The notes beneath the pieces are model-generated. The model saw nothing but the letters and a program-made list of their open reading frames with translations, did no database searches and had not been told where the DNA came from. From positions 1 through 64,000 of the forward strand of contig CAKTFH010000004.1 in NCBI GenBank assembly GCA_934555895.1: a DNA stretch of 64,000 nucleotides, in the 5' to 3' direction. This DNA is from an uncultured Muribaculaceae bacterium (GTDB lineage: Bacteria > Bacteroidota > Bacteroidia > Bacteroidales > Muribaculaceae). Both the position numbers and the translations under genes were made by a program. Positions 62,609 through 64,000 of this stretch are shown here, piece by piece (the stretch's first letter is position 1; every line of letters starts with the position of its first letter).

Positions 62609-64000
<1,392 letters not shown>

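Overview
The window reads as a contiguous stretch of a Bacteroidales chromosome. The protein families (Mfa-type fimbrillins, DUF3575/DUF5119 partners, LptD, DUF4286 beside RuvC, DUF6089-UppS-BamA-OmpH, fused NuoCD) and the Bacteroidota promoter pattern (TTTG about 20 nt upstream of TAnnTTTG) support this. The GC-rich coding style and gene content fit the Muribaculaceae, but that family-level placement is inference. No rRNA, tRNA, CRISPR array, plasmid or phage gene was recognised.

Region 1-8 kb is the accessory end and is AT-rich at its left edge. It holds a terminator, a small secreted carboxypeptidase-regulatory-like domain protein with a clear promoter between two direct repeats, a decayed ISAs1-family transposase, and a 539-bp gene-free stretch. 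That stretch carries a perfect 16-bp inverted repeat around a 141-bp core (an invertible switch or a MITE). A four-gene fimbrial operon follows: OmpA-like/DUF3575 protein, DUF5119 lipoprotein, fimbrillin, and a large putative tip fimbrillin.

Region 8-26 kb is mostly housekeeping: DJ-1/PfpI protein, LptD, a family 2 glycosyltransferase, DUF4286-RuvC, a minus-strand run (SUI1-like factor, Sua5/YciO, RecB-like helicase-nuclease, polysaccharide flippase) preceded by two small lipoproteins, an S41 C-terminal processing protease and Mfd. Region 26.5-32.7 kb is a carbohydrate block: GH43 lipoprotein, GH2 enzyme, and a 1004-residue GH43-SGNH esterase fusion. Region 32.8-37.7 kb has a pRiA4b ORF-3-like protein, a Pif1-type helicase with a C-terminal HTH, an EamA transporter and an orphan lipoprotein that pairs with the TonB-dependent receptor at 37.8-40.1 kb. 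Region 40.2-49.5 kb has an ECF sigma factor, a one-TM protein, a Spy/CpxP-like protein, a 1900-residue alpha-2-macroglobulin-like protein and a GHL10 glycosidase-like protein. Region 49.5-57.7 kb has ribD, a DUF6242 lipoprotein, and the envelope-biogenesis run DUF6089-uppS-bamA-ompH-ompH.

Region 57.8-64 kb opens a respiratory operon: a Rossmann-like protein of unknown role, then nuoA, nuoB, nuoCD and nuoH. Where nuoI-N are expected, the next gene 57 bp later is atpD, the F1 ATP synthase beta subunit, which runs off the window. This junction, the inverted repeat before the fimbrial operon, and the GH43-SGNH fusion are the observations most worth checking.
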